Shown piece by piece: positions 1 through 8,856 of a stretch of 42,436 nucleotides of DNA. A program made the position numbers and the translations under genes. The notes below the pieces were generated by a model. That model made no database searches, was not told the origin of the DNA, and worked only from the letters and a program-made list of their open reading frames with translations. Source of the stretch: Granulicella sp. (GTDB lineage: Bacteria > Acidobacteriota > Terriglobia > Terriglobales > Acidobacteriaceae); assembly GCA_003142235.1 (NCBI GenBank), contig PLOU01000157.1, positions 6,749 to 49,184 of the forward strand. Reading direction: 5' to 3'. Positions within the stretch are counted from its first letter, which is position 1. Every line of letters starts with the position of its first letter.

Positions 1-1
1 G

Positions 2-295
2 GCGGCGGAGCGCGGCATTCCAGTGTGGTGCGGCGGAATGCTGGAGACGGGCATCGGGCGGGCGCACAACATTGCGCTCTCGTCGCTGGAGAATTTCTCG
101 CTGCCGGGCGATGTGTCGGCGTCGGCGCGCTACTGGGCCGAGGACATCATCGAGCCGGAGGTGACGGTCAGCGCGCGAGGCGAGATCGAGGTGCCGCGCG
201 GCATTGGCTGCGGCTTCACCGTGCTGCGCGACCGCATCGAGTCGCTGACCGTGCGCCGGCGGACTCTGCGCGCCTCGGCGCGTGTGACGGCATAA
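2..295 (+). CDS. menC: C-terminal part of o-succinylbenzoate synthase / N-acylamino acid racemase family (enolase superfamily), truncated by window start
   Basis: Frame open from window edge; residues [33 protein letters not shown]...[13 protein letters not shown] are typical of the MenC/NAAAR C-terminus; TAA at 293-295. Confidence 0.8.
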   Translation, partial: AAERGIPVWCGGMLETGIGRAHNIALSSLENFSLPGDVSASARYWAEDIIEPEVTVSARGEIEVPRGIGCGFTVLRDRIESLTVRRRTLRASARVTA

Positions 296-357
296 TTGTC
301 AGGGTGAGATAAGCCGGCGCGTCGGCCAGTCTGAAGTCGCGGCCTTTCGAGAAGCGG

Positions 358-963
358 CTATTGGGTGGGGTCGATCATCTTCATTCCTGAGGCGTCGTCC
401 GGCTTCTTTTTGAGCGGGGTGGAGTTGGCGGTGACGAAGACCTCAAGCGTGGGGTTGACGCGCAGCTCCCAGACGTGGCCCCCGACCGTTGTGCCATCGT
501 GGCGGGCCAGCACGACGTGGGTGTGGACGACGGGTTTGCCGTTGAAGGTGGCGATGTCGCCGATCATGGAGAGGACCTCGCACTGCTCTGTGACGGGAAT
601 GGCGTGGTACTGCTTCTGTGCCGGGTTGAGCCAGCCGAGCGTCGCGCCGCTGACGGCCCCGATGCCGGTGAAGTGCGCGTCGATGATGTGGTACTGGTTG
701 GCGAAGTCGGCGAGGCCGCTCAGGGCCTCGTCGCCCGCGTGGAAGATGACTGCGTAGACCTTTTCGTCGGGCGTGTCCTTGACCAGCTTGACCTGCATGT
801 TGGGAGCGAGGCCGGTGGGGATGGGACGCGAGGGGGAGATGATGTCGCCGGGGGTTGTGGGGAGGGGCTGCGCCGGGCTCGCGGTCTGCGCATGAGCTGC
901 GACGCAGAGGAGCAGGAGTGCGAGTAGGGAGTAGGCCGCTTGTGCCGGGTTTGTTTTGCTCAT
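358..963 (-). CDS. Exported PPC/DUF296-domain protein with N-terminal signal peptide
   Basis: ATG at 963 with AGGTGAGG ribosome site; signal-like MSKTNPAQAAYSLLALLLLCVAAHAQ; DUF296-like FTGIGAVSGATLGWL...EVLSMIGDIATFNGKPVVHTHVVLARHDGTTVGGHVWE. Confidence 0.7.
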   Translation of the reverse strand: MSKTNPAQAAYSLLALLLLCVAAHAQTASPAQPLPTTPGDIISPSRPIPTGLAPNMQVKLVKDTPDEKVYAVIFHAGDEALSGLADFANQYHIIDAHFTGIGAVSGATLGWLNPAQKQYHAIPVTEQCEVLSMIGDIATFNGKPVVHTHVVLARHDGTTVGGHVWELRVNPTLEVFVTANSTPLKKKPDDASGMKMIDPTQ

Positions 964-1033
964 TTCGCGCCTCACCTTCTGAAACCAATTAGAGCAGCTT
1001 TGGCGGGGCGGGTAAATGCTGGATGCGGCGATA

Positions 1034-2536
1034 TCAGAGGCCGGAGACGCGAATAGCCGACTCGATCCATCGCAGCAGCAGTTGCGGAGCGCAGCCCAGC
1101 AGCACCACAAGGGCGGCAAGCAAGAGCATAAGAACCTGGCTGAGAATTGGCGTTCGTATCTCCCCGGCACCGGAAGCGGGAGCTGCAACATAAACTCGTT
1201 TGAGCACACGCAGGTAGTAGTAGAGAGCGACGGCGCTCATGGCAATGGCGAGGACGACCAGCCAGAGCAGGCCCGTCGACCCTGGCGCCGCGTTCAGCAC
1301 AGTTACAAAAAGATAGAACTTGCCGAAGAACCCGGCCAGGGGCGGAATCCCCGCCAGCGAGAGGATGAAGATCGCCAGGCAAAACGAGAGCACGGGCGCT
1401 CGTCTGCCGAGCCCGTCGAAGTTGGAGAGCTGGTCGCTGCCCGTTTGTTGCTCGACAACCGCAATCACGGCAAAGGCGCCAATCGTCGCCAGCGCATAGG
1501 TGATGACGTAATAGAGCAGCGCGGCGAGGCTCTGTTCGGTGTGGGCCACGATTGCCAGCAGCATGGTTCCCGCATGGGCGATCGCCGAGTAGGCAAGCAA
1601 TCGTCGCAGGCCGGTCTGCCGGATGGCCACAAGGTTCCCCAGCAGCATGGACGCGATGGCCATCAGGGCCAGCACCGGGACCCAGCCGCGCACAGGATGC
1701 GGCAGCGAGGTTGTGCCCTCCGCGCCGGCAAAGCCCAGCGCCATCACCTGGAAGAAGATAAAGAAGCTGGCGACCTTCGACCCCGATGCGATAAAAGCCG
1801 CGCTGGGTGCGGGCGCGCCCTGGTAGACGTCCGGCGCCCAGAAATGAAAGGGAACGGCGGCAACCTTGAAGCCAAGACCGATCGCGGTAGTCACGATCGC
1901 GATCGCCAGCAGCGGGCTCAGCGCGGGGCCGTGGATGGCAGCGGCGATCTGCGTGAGGCTGGTGGAATTGGACAGGCCGTAGAGCAGGCTGAATCCGAAC
2001 AGAAGAAATGCCGCCGACACTCCGCCGAAGAGATAGTACTTCAGCGCGGCCTCCCACGACTGCGCGCTGCGCTTGTTGAAGGCCGTTAGGATGTACAGCG
2101 ACAGGCTCAACAGCTCCAGCGAGATAAAAATGACCAGAAGGTCCTGCGTGCCTGCCAGAAACATCATTCCGGCGGTTGCGACCAGGATCAGCAGGACAAA
2201 CTCGCCAACGTGCTCCGTGAAGGTCGAGTCCCGCGAGAGCAGCAGCGTGAAAATTGTCAGCGTGAGCAGGGCGATCTGCACCAGATGGGTCAACGGATTC
2301 GCAATAAGCAATCCGTCGAGCAGATTGGCCATCTCCGGCGCCAGCAGGATTCGCGCGATTGCGCCCGCGCAGCCGATCGAGGCAAGACCCGCGGCAACAG
2401 CGAATCGGACGCGCATCTTGCATCTGCGCAGGACCATCAGATCGGCCGCCATCACGATCAGCGCCGTGGCCACGACGATGACCTCCGGCAGCGCGAGCCG
2501 CAACAGTTGCGCATAGTCGATTGCGATCATTGCCAA
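1034..2536 (-). CDS. nuoN: NADH-quinone oxidoreductase subunit N
   Basis: Antiporter-like membrane protein; SLELLSLSLYILTAF, GFKVAAVPFHFWAPDVYQGAP, PPLAGFFGKFYLF; last gene of nuo cluster. Confidence 0.95.
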   Translation of the reverse strand: MAMIAIDYAQLLRLALPEVIVVATALIVMAADLMVLRRCKMRVRFAVAAGLASIGCAGAIARILLAPEMANLLDGLLIANPLTHLVQIALLTLTIFTLLLSRDSTFTEHVGEFVLLILVATAGMMFLAGTQDLLVIFISLELLSLSLYILTAFNKRSAQSWEAALKYYLFGGVSAAFLLFGFSLLYGLSNSTSLTQIAAAIHGPALSPLLAIAIVTTAIGLGFKVAAVPFHFWAPDVYQGAPAPSAAFIASGSKVASFFIFFQVMALGFAGAEGTTSLPHPVRGWVPVLALMAIASMLLGNLVAIRQTGLRRLLAYSAIAHAGTMLLAIVAHTEQSLAALLYYVITYALATIGAFAVIAVVEQQTGSDQLSNFDGLGRRAPVLSFCLAIFILSLAGIPPLAGFFGKFYLFVTVLNAAPGSTGLLWLVVLAIAMSAVALYYYLRVLKRVYVAAPASGAGEIRTPILSQVLMLLLAALVVLLGCAPQLLLRWIESAIRVSGL

Positions 2537-4038
2537 CCCCCTTTGCGCAAGCCTTCAAACAGCGGAGAGTTCAGCGCCGGCTGGATGACATTCAGTAGGA
2601 TTTGCGGATAGAGTCCGACCAGCACACTCGCGCCGATCAGGACCATCGCGCCCACACGTTCGGGAATCGTGATCGGCGGCAGCGGCGGACCCGGCGTTGC
2701 GGACCCGGTTCCCGCCTCCGCGAAAAAGGCCTTTTGCATCGCGCGCCAGATGTATGCGACGCCAACCACGATGCCGAATCCCACGCAGATCGCAAACGTG
2801 GGATACGCGCGCCAGACGCCCACCAGGACCATCAACTCCGCCCAGAACCCGCTGAACCCGGGCAGGCCCATGCTGGCCATTCCGGCGATGACAAAGGTGA
2901 CTGCGGCAAACGGAATGGCCTTGTTGAGGTTCATCGCGCCCAGGACCGCCAAATCGCGGGTGTGGGTGCGGGCGTAGACCATGCGGCCGACAACAGCGAA
3001 GAGCAACCCCGCAAGAATCCCATGCGAAAACATCTGTAGCACCGCGCCGGAGAGTCCAAGCTGGTTCAGGGTCATCAGGCCAAGCAGGATGAATCCCATG
3101 TGGCTGACGCTCGAATAGCCGATGACGAATTTGAAGTCCTTCTGCACCAGCGCGACCAGCGCGCCATAGAGGATCCCGATGACCGCGAGCAGGGCGAAGA
3201 CATCGCGCCATGAACCGAGGCCCATCACATGGAAGCCCCACGGCCCAAGGCCAAGCGGAAACAGCGTCATGGCCACGCGCAGGCAGCCGTAGGCGCCCAG
3301 CTTCATCACCACCCCGGCCAGCAGCATGGAGGCCGCCGTGGGCGCGGCAACGTGGCCGGTCGGCGCCCAGGTGTGCAGCGGCCACATGCCGGCGAGGACC
3401 GCGAAGCCGACAAATACCAGCGGAAACGCCGCCATCTGAAAGCGGAGCGAAAATGGGAACCCGGCCAGGTCGTCGAGCGACGTGCTCCTTGCGCCGGCCG
3501 CGACATACGCCGCGATCAGCCCGATCAGCACCATCGCGCTCCCGGCGAAGGAGTAGAGCACAAGCTTCATCGCTCCATACTCGCGCCGCGTCGATCCCCA
3601 GATTGCGATCAAAAAATACTTCGGGATAATGACGAGTTCGTAAAAGACGAAAAGGAGAAATAAATCGTAGCTGAGAAATACGCCATACACCGCGCCAATC
3701 AGCAACAAGAAAAGCGCGAAGAATTCCTTGGCCCGGTCCTCAATGTCCCAGGAGAAAAGGATGCCGGTAATGGCAATAATTCCCGTCAGCAGCAGCAGCG
3801 TCAGGCTGATGCCGTCCGCCGCGAGGTGGTATTCGATGCCCAGTGACGGGACCCACGGTACGCGCGTGATCGTCAGCATCTCCCCGGTCCTGTGCTGCAC
3901 GAACACGGTGAGCGTAATTGCGAACCCGGCAATGGCCGTCAACAGCGCGAGGATGCGCGCCGCTCCCACGCTGCCCCTGGGCAACAGGAGCAGGCCAGCC
4001 GCCCCAAGAAACGAGATGTAGATCGTCCAAGCAAGCAT
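2527..4038 (-). CDS. nuoM: NADH-quinone oxidoreductase subunit M, second copy (NuoM')
   Basis: 503 aa; FYELVIIPKYFLIAIWG, WPLHTWAPTGHVAAPTAASMLLAGVVMKLGAYG, GLPGFSGFWAELMVLVG; overlaps nuoN. Confidence 0.92.
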   Translation of the reverse strand: MLAWTIYISFLGAAGLLLLPRGSVGAARILALLTAIAGFAITLTVFVQHRTGEMLTITRVPWVPSLGIEYHLAADGISLTLLLLTGIIAITGILFSWDIEDRAKEFFALFLLLIGAVYGVFLSYDLFLLFVFYELVIIPKYFLIAIWGSTRREYGAMKLVLYSFAGSAMVLIGLIAAYVAAGARSTSLDDLAGFPFSLRFQMAAFPLVFVGFAVLAGMWPLHTWAPTGHVAAPTAASMLLAGVVMKLGAYGCLRVAMTLFPLGLGPWGFHVMGLGSWRDVFALLAVIGILYGALVALVQKDFKFVIGYSSVSHMGFILLGLMTLNQLGLSGAVLQMFSHGILAGLLFAVVGRMVYARTHTRDLAVLGAMNLNKAIPFAAVTFVIAGMASMGLPGFSGFWAELMVLVGVWRAYPTFAICVGFGIVVGVAYIWRAMQKAFFAEAGTGSATPGPPLPPITIPERVGAMVLIGASVLVGLYPQILLNVIQPALNSPLFEGLRKGGWQ

Positions 4039-4065
4039 AATCAGGACACCGGGTTCCGTTGTCGA

Positions 4066-5622
4066 TCAAAACTGTAGATGTTGCACCGCCTGCATTACCG
4101 TATTGTTGATGGCCCCGAGCACGATCTGCGGATAGAGGCCCAGAACAAACATGAGAAGGATCGCGGGCGCCAGAGCCAGCCGCTCGCCCGCGGTCAGATC
4201 GGGCAGTCCGGCCCATCGCTCATTGAGCGGCCCGGAGAAAACGCGCTGCAGGATTCCAAGAATAAAGATTGCCGTGGCAAGCAGTCCGAGGACGGAAAGC
4301 GAAGTGGCCCAGGTCGCCAGCGGAAACGATCCTTTGAAGATCAGGAACTCCCCGATAAATCCATTCAGGCCAGGCAGGCCCAACGTGGAGAACAAGGCGA
4401 TGCCCATGAGTCCGGTAAAGACAGGCGCAACCTTGCGCAGTCCTCCAAAATCGTCCAGGCCGCGCAACCCTCCGCTGCGTTTTTCCAGCATGGCGACAAA
4501 CCAGAACAGAGTTGAGGCAGTCAGTGCATGATTGAACATCTGTAGAAAAACGCCATTCATTGCTGCATACTTCTCGGCAATAAGCGCCGTATCTCCACCA
4601 GTGAACTTGACTGCCGCAAAAATTCCCAGCAGGCAGTAGCCTAGATGATTGATCGAGGAGTAGGCAAAGATGCGCTTCAGATCTTTCTGGGCAAGCGCGG
4701 CATAGGCGGAGAGGACAATGGTCGCAACCGCCATCCACAAGAGAGGGGTCAGGACCACCTGCATCTGTGCGCCGAAGATGGGTAGAAGAATGCGGAGGAA
4801 TCCATAAACTCCCATCTTCGACATCGCGCCGGTCAGCAGAATTGTAGTTCCGGTAGGCGCTTCACAGTAGGCGGAGGGCAGCCAGGTGTGAAACGGGAAT
4901 ATCGGTACTTTGACGGCGAAGCCAAGGAACGCTCCGGCAAAGAGGAACAGAGCCACATGCTCTGGCGTGAACCGGTGCCAGGCCAGCTTGCCGATCACGG
5001 CCGGCATAAGCTGTCCGTTCTGCGCCAGCGCCGCGAGGTCGATAAAATCGAATTTCTTAGTAGCGAGAAAGATGGCTATAAATGCCAGCAGCAATGTAAT
5101 ACTGCCAACCATCGTGTATACCAAAAACTGCGTAGACGCGCTGGTGCGGCGCGGCCCGCCCCACAGCCTAATGAGGAAAAAAGCCGGTATCAAACTTAGT
5201 TCCCAAAAGATGAACCAGTGAAAGAAATTCAAGGCGGTAAAGGTTCCAAAGAGACACGCCTGTAGAATGAGGATCAAAGAGTAATAGAGCGGAACTCTCT
5301 CCTTGATCTGCCACGAGGCAACCATACCGATGGGAACCACAATAGAACTAAGTAGCAACATAAGCAGCCCAAGGCCATCGATTCCGACGTGATACTCCAC
5401 GCCCAGGGTAGAAATCCATGCGTGCCTCTCTTGAAATTGAAGGCTGCCCGACGCGGGATCAAAGTGGCGCCATAGGATCAGCGTCAGAACGAGCGCGACA
5501 AAACTAAAGGCCAGAGCAGACCAACGAGCGAGATTCTTGTTCCGTCCGCCAAGCACAAGCAAAACAAGCGCGCCAACGATTGGTACTGTGGTCAGAAGTG
5601 TGATCCAGGGAAAGGCGATCAT
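4066..5622 (-). CDS. nuoM: NADH-quinone oxidoreductase subunit M, first copy
   Basis: 518 aa; FWELSLIPAFFLIRLWGG, FAVKVPIFPFHTWLPSAYCEAPTG, GLPGLNGFIGEFLI. Confidence 0.93.
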   Translation of the reverse strand: MIAFPWITLLTTVPIVGALVLLVLGGRNKNLARWSALAFSFVALVLTLILWRHFDPASGSLQFQERHAWISTLGVEYHVGIDGLGLLMLLLSSIVVPIGMVASWQIKERVPLYYSLILILQACLFGTFTALNFFHWFIFWELSLIPAFFLIRLWGGPRRTSASTQFLVYTMVGSITLLLAFIAIFLATKKFDFIDLAALAQNGQLMPAVIGKLAWHRFTPEHVALFLFAGAFLGFAVKVPIFPFHTWLPSAYCEAPTGTTILLTGAMSKMGVYGFLRILLPIFGAQMQVVLTPLLWMAVATIVLSAYAALAQKDLKRIFAYSSINHLGYCLLGIFAAVKFTGGDTALIAEKYAAMNGVFLQMFNHALTASTLFWFVAMLEKRSGGLRGLDDFGGLRKVAPVFTGLMGIALFSTLGLPGLNGFIGEFLIFKGSFPLATWATSLSVLGLLATAIFILGILQRVFSGPLNERWAGLPDLTAGERLALAPAILLMFVLGLYPQIVLGAINNTVMQAVQHLQF

Positions 5623-7709
5623 AGCTTAGCCCCCCAGAGCAGAAACATGACAAGTGCGATGAGCGCGCAGCCGATAACGGCCATATAACTCTGAACTTGT
5701 CCACCCTGAAGCAGCGACAGGATCTGACCGCCGCGCGAAACTCCCTCGCACCCCTCATCAAAGCCGGAGTTCACGACGGATGCGTCAAAAAAGTTGTTCA
5801 GCCATGCAACAACGAGCACGAGATACGACACGGTTTGCACCGCGCCATTCCAGACCCATCGGTCCAGCCAGTCGCAGACCTTAGCCCACCACGCGTTCAG
5901 GCGAACCAGCGTTGCGCCATAGAGAGCATCTACATACAACGCATGGCCCAGGAAGGTAAAGATTAATGGCTGTAGCTTATCCAGTTCATCCACGTCATTC
6001 GCGCTTCCAACGGGCTTGCGTTCATAGAACCACCAGCCCAGGCCAAGTCCGACAAAGACCAGCAGCGACGAGGTGAGCATGACTGGTAGAACGCCGAAGC
6101 CGTAGAATGCGGCAAAACTAAACGTAGTTTGTTTGCCGTCGAGAAACGATTGGAACCACGGCCAAGCGGGTGTGCCGATAAAACCCAGAAGCATGGCGAA
6201 CGCGGCAAGAATTACCAGCGGGACAGTCATTACGGCGGGGCTTTCGTGGGGACTGGCCGGCACATGAGACGAGTTTGTTGAGTTAGAGGTCTGGAGTAAG
6301 TCGCGACTCGATTCTGGCAAACGCGAACTGCCGCCAAAGACGTAGTAAACCTGGCGCGTCATATAAAAGGCGGTAAGTAACGCGCCGAAAACTCCCAAAT
6401 AGAACGGGGCCTGAGAGGTGCTCCAGGCGTGTGCGGCGCGGAGTACCTCGTCCTTGCTCCAGAAGCCGGATAAGAGCGGAAATCCACACAACGCGAGCAT
6501 TCCCACGGCATACGCCGCAAAGGTAATGGGCATAAGTCCGCGCAGACCACCCATGCGACGGATGTCCTGTTCGCCGTTACATCCGTGAATAATCGATCCC
6601 GCGCCGAGAAATAGAAGAGATTTAAAAAATGCGTGGGTAATGAGATGGAACATGCCTACAGCCACGCCGCCAACGCCAAGTCCCATCATCATGTAGCCAA
6701 GCTGCGAGATGGTGGAGTAGGCGAGAATTCGCTTGATGTCGAATTGCGCGACGGCAATGAGCGCGGCGAAGACGGCGGTGATCGCGCCTGTCCAGGTGAC
6801 AACCTGCAACGCAATGGCAGGGGTGAGGGAGAACCCTGCCTGGGCGCTCATCAGGGGATAGATGCGCGCGACGAGGAAGACTCCAGCCGCAACCATAGTC
6901 GCCGCGTGAATCAGCGCACTGACAGGCGTCGGGCCCTCCATCGCGTCGGGTAGCCAAACGTGCAGGGAGACCTGCCCGGACTTACCGGCTGCGCCGCAGA
7001 AGATAAGCAGCGCGATGCCTGTGGAGGCAGTAAGACCAAGAACGGTGGACTGCGCAACCAGATGCGCGAGCGCCGAGTGTTCGAGGCAACCGGCGCCGCC
7101 GTCATAAAAGAGAAGAGTGCCTGTCTTAGCGTATAGCCAGACCATTCCCAGTAAAAATGCCAGGTCGCCAATTTTAGTAACAATAAATGCTTTTTTCGCC
7201 GCCGCCGCCGCCTTCGGCCTGTTGTACCAGAAGCCGATGAGCAGATAGGAGGTAAGTCCAACGATCTCCCAGCACATGAAGAGCAGCAGAAAGCTATTCG
7301 CAATGACGACGCCCAACATGGCACCGGCAAAGAGCGCCATAAAGCAGAAGAAGCGCGTGAAGTTGTCGTCGTGGGCCATGTACCCCACGCTGTAGATAAA
7401 GATGAGCAGGCCGACGAAGGTGACCATCAGCAGCATTAGGGCCGTCAGCGGATCGAGCATCCAGCCTAGCTTCACCCATTCATTGCCAAACTGGAACCAG
7501 CGGAAGTTGAACGTCAGGACTTGCTGCCCACCGTGGTTAGCGAGCACATGCAGGAAAGCGCATAGGGAAAGTAAAAAGGAGACAGACAAGGAGCCGATGG
7601 CTAGCGTTGCGGCAGCCATGCGGTCCCGCTGGCGCAGTAAAGCGCCGATTCCTGCCGCGAAGACCGGCAACGCGGGCACCAGCCAAAGGTTTTGAACGAT
7701 CCAGATCAT
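5619..7709 (-). CDS. nuoL: NADH-quinone oxidoreductase subunit L, with extended C-terminal region
   Basis: 696 aa; CWEIVGLTSYLLIGFW, GKSGQVSLHVWLPDAMEGPTPVSALIHAATMV, GFWSKDEVL; 4-bp overlap with nuoM. Confidence 0.95.
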   Translation of the reverse strand: MIWIVQNLWLVPALPVFAAGIGALLRQRDRMAAATLAIGSLSVSFLLSLCAFLHVLANHGGQQVLTFNFRWFQFGNEWVKLGWMLDPLTALMLLMVTFVGLLIFIYSVGYMAHDDNFTRFFCFMALFAGAMLGVVIANSFLLLFMCWEIVGLTSYLLIGFWYNRPKAAAAAKKAFIVTKIGDLAFLLGMVWLYAKTGTLLFYDGGAGCLEHSALAHLVAQSTVLGLTASTGIALLIFCGAAGKSGQVSLHVWLPDAMEGPTPVSALIHAATMVAAGVFLVARIYPLMSAQAGFSLTPAIALQVVTWTGAITAVFAALIAVAQFDIKRILAYSTISQLGYMMMGLGVGGVAVGMFHLITHAFFKSLLFLGAGSIIHGCNGEQDIRRMGGLRGLMPITFAAYAVGMLALCGFPLLSGFWSKDEVLRAAHAWSTSQAPFYLGVFGALLTAFYMTRQVYYVFGGSSRLPESSRDLLQTSNSTNSSHVPASPHESPAVMTVPLVILAAFAMLLGFIGTPAWPWFQSFLDGKQTTFSFAAFYGFGVLPVMLTSSLLVFVGLGLGWWFYERKPVGSANDVDELDKLQPLIFTFLGHALYVDALYGATLVRLNAWWAKVCDWLDRWVWNGAVQTVSYLVLVVAWLNNFFDASVVNSGFDEGCEGVSRGGQILSLLQGGQVQSYMAVIGCALIALVMFLLWGAKL

Positions 7710-7760
7710 TGAGTCTCAGGAAAACAATTAAATCAACTACAGTAGATGTCTGCGATGAAA

Positions 7761-7811
7761 AACGAAATACAGAGATTCTGACCCTTCGACTACGCTCAGA
7801 GTCAGAATGAC
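7761..7811. repeat. Dispersed palindromic repeat in nuoK-nuoL gap
   Basis: ATTCTGAC...GTCAGAAT inverted arms around CCTTCGACTACGCTCAG core; related copies at 13366-13506. Confidence 0.65.
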
Positions 7812-7858
7812 GACGATAAGTCAGTATGACGACGGAATATTCGTATGACGGCGGTAGA

Positions 7859-8170
7859 TTATCCTTTCAGGGAATTCATCCGATCCAGGTCGGTGGTCTT
7901 GGAATGCCGGTAGGCAGCGAGAATGATAGCCAGTCCGACAGCTGCTTCCGCTGCGGCGACACTGATGGAAAAAAGCGCGAACATGATCCCGGTCAAGGCC
8001 GAGGGGTTCGGGCCAAAGCGCCAGAATGCAATGAAGTTCAGGTTGGCCGCGTTGAGCATAAGTTCAATTCCGATAAGAACAAGAATTGCATTGCGCCGGA
8101 TCAATACTCCGGCAAGGCCAATGGAAAAGAGAAGTGAGGACAGGAGTAAATAGTCTTGCAAGGAGCTCAT
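7859..8170 (-). CDS. nuoK: NADH-quinone oxidoreductase subunit K
   Basis: 103 aa, GLAGVLIRRNAILVLIGIELMLNAANLNFIAF motif. Confidence 0.95.
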   Translation of the reverse strand: MSSLQDYLLLSSLLFSIGLAGVLIRRNAILVLIGIELMLNAANLNFIAFWRFGPNPSALTGIMFALFSISVAAAEAAVGLAIILAAYRHSKTTDLDRMNSLKG

Positions 8171-8709
8171 TTCATCTCCTCCTCGTGTCCCATCGCGATG
8201 ACCACGGCGCCGATGAGCGCAGCGGTCAGAAGCAGGCCCATGATCTCCAGCTGCAAGACAAAATGATGCATCAGCGCATCGCCGATCTGATGGACTGTGA
8301 CTTCAGGTTGCGGCGGCAAACCTTGCGTGAATGCCGCGTTGGAGTGGATTGCCCAGGCAAGTACCGCGAAGACGGAAGCGGCAACGATGCCGCCCACAAA
8401 CCATTGGGAAGAGAAGGCGGGCTGCTTCACCGGCTCTGGGCTATGCGTCATCATGATGGCGAAGACGGCAAGGATGGCCACTGCGCCCACATAGACCATG
8501 ATCTGCGTAAGACCTACAAATTGTGCACCAAGTTGCAGATACAGCGCGGCTACGCCGGCAAATCCAACCGTCAGCGCCAACACGCAGTGGACTGCGTTGC
8601 GCAGGCCCATGGCTGCCGCCATTCCGGCAACCGTAAGCAGGGCGAGGATCATAAAGGATGCAGTCATCTTGATAGCTCGATAGTAGGTGCGGTTAGATTC
8701 ATATTTCAA
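8167..8709 (-). CDS. nuoJ: NADH-quinone oxidoreductase subunit J
   Basis: 180 aa membrane protein, GLTQIMVYVGAVAILAVFAIMMTH motif; 4-bp overlap with nuoK. Confidence 0.93.
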   Translation of the reverse strand: MKYESNRTYYRAIKMTASFMILALLTVAGMAAAMGLRNAVHCVLALTVGFAGVAALYLQLGAQFVGLTQIMVYVGAVAILAVFAIMMTHSPEPVKQPAFSSQWFVGGIVAASVFAVLAWAIHSNAAFTQGLPPQPEVTVHQIGDALMHHFVLQLEIMGLLLTAALIGAVVIAMGHEEEMK

Positions 8710-8768
8710 GAACTGAAATCAACAGATGTGGAATCCAAAGAAGATATAAACAGGTGTCCATTCCCTCG

Positions 8769-8820
8769 GGGGCTAAAGCCCCATTAATCTCTGCCGTTGC
8801 GGACGGGCTGAAGCCCGTCC
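8769..8820. repeat. Paired palindromes GGGGCTAAAGCCCC and GGACGGGCTGAAGCCCGTCC in nuoH-nuoJ gap
   Basis: Two inverted repeats read directly; the first recurs at 10694-10707. Confidence 0.7.
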
Positions 8821-8856
8821 CTTTCAAAGCGATATTGATTCATAAAACTCACAACG

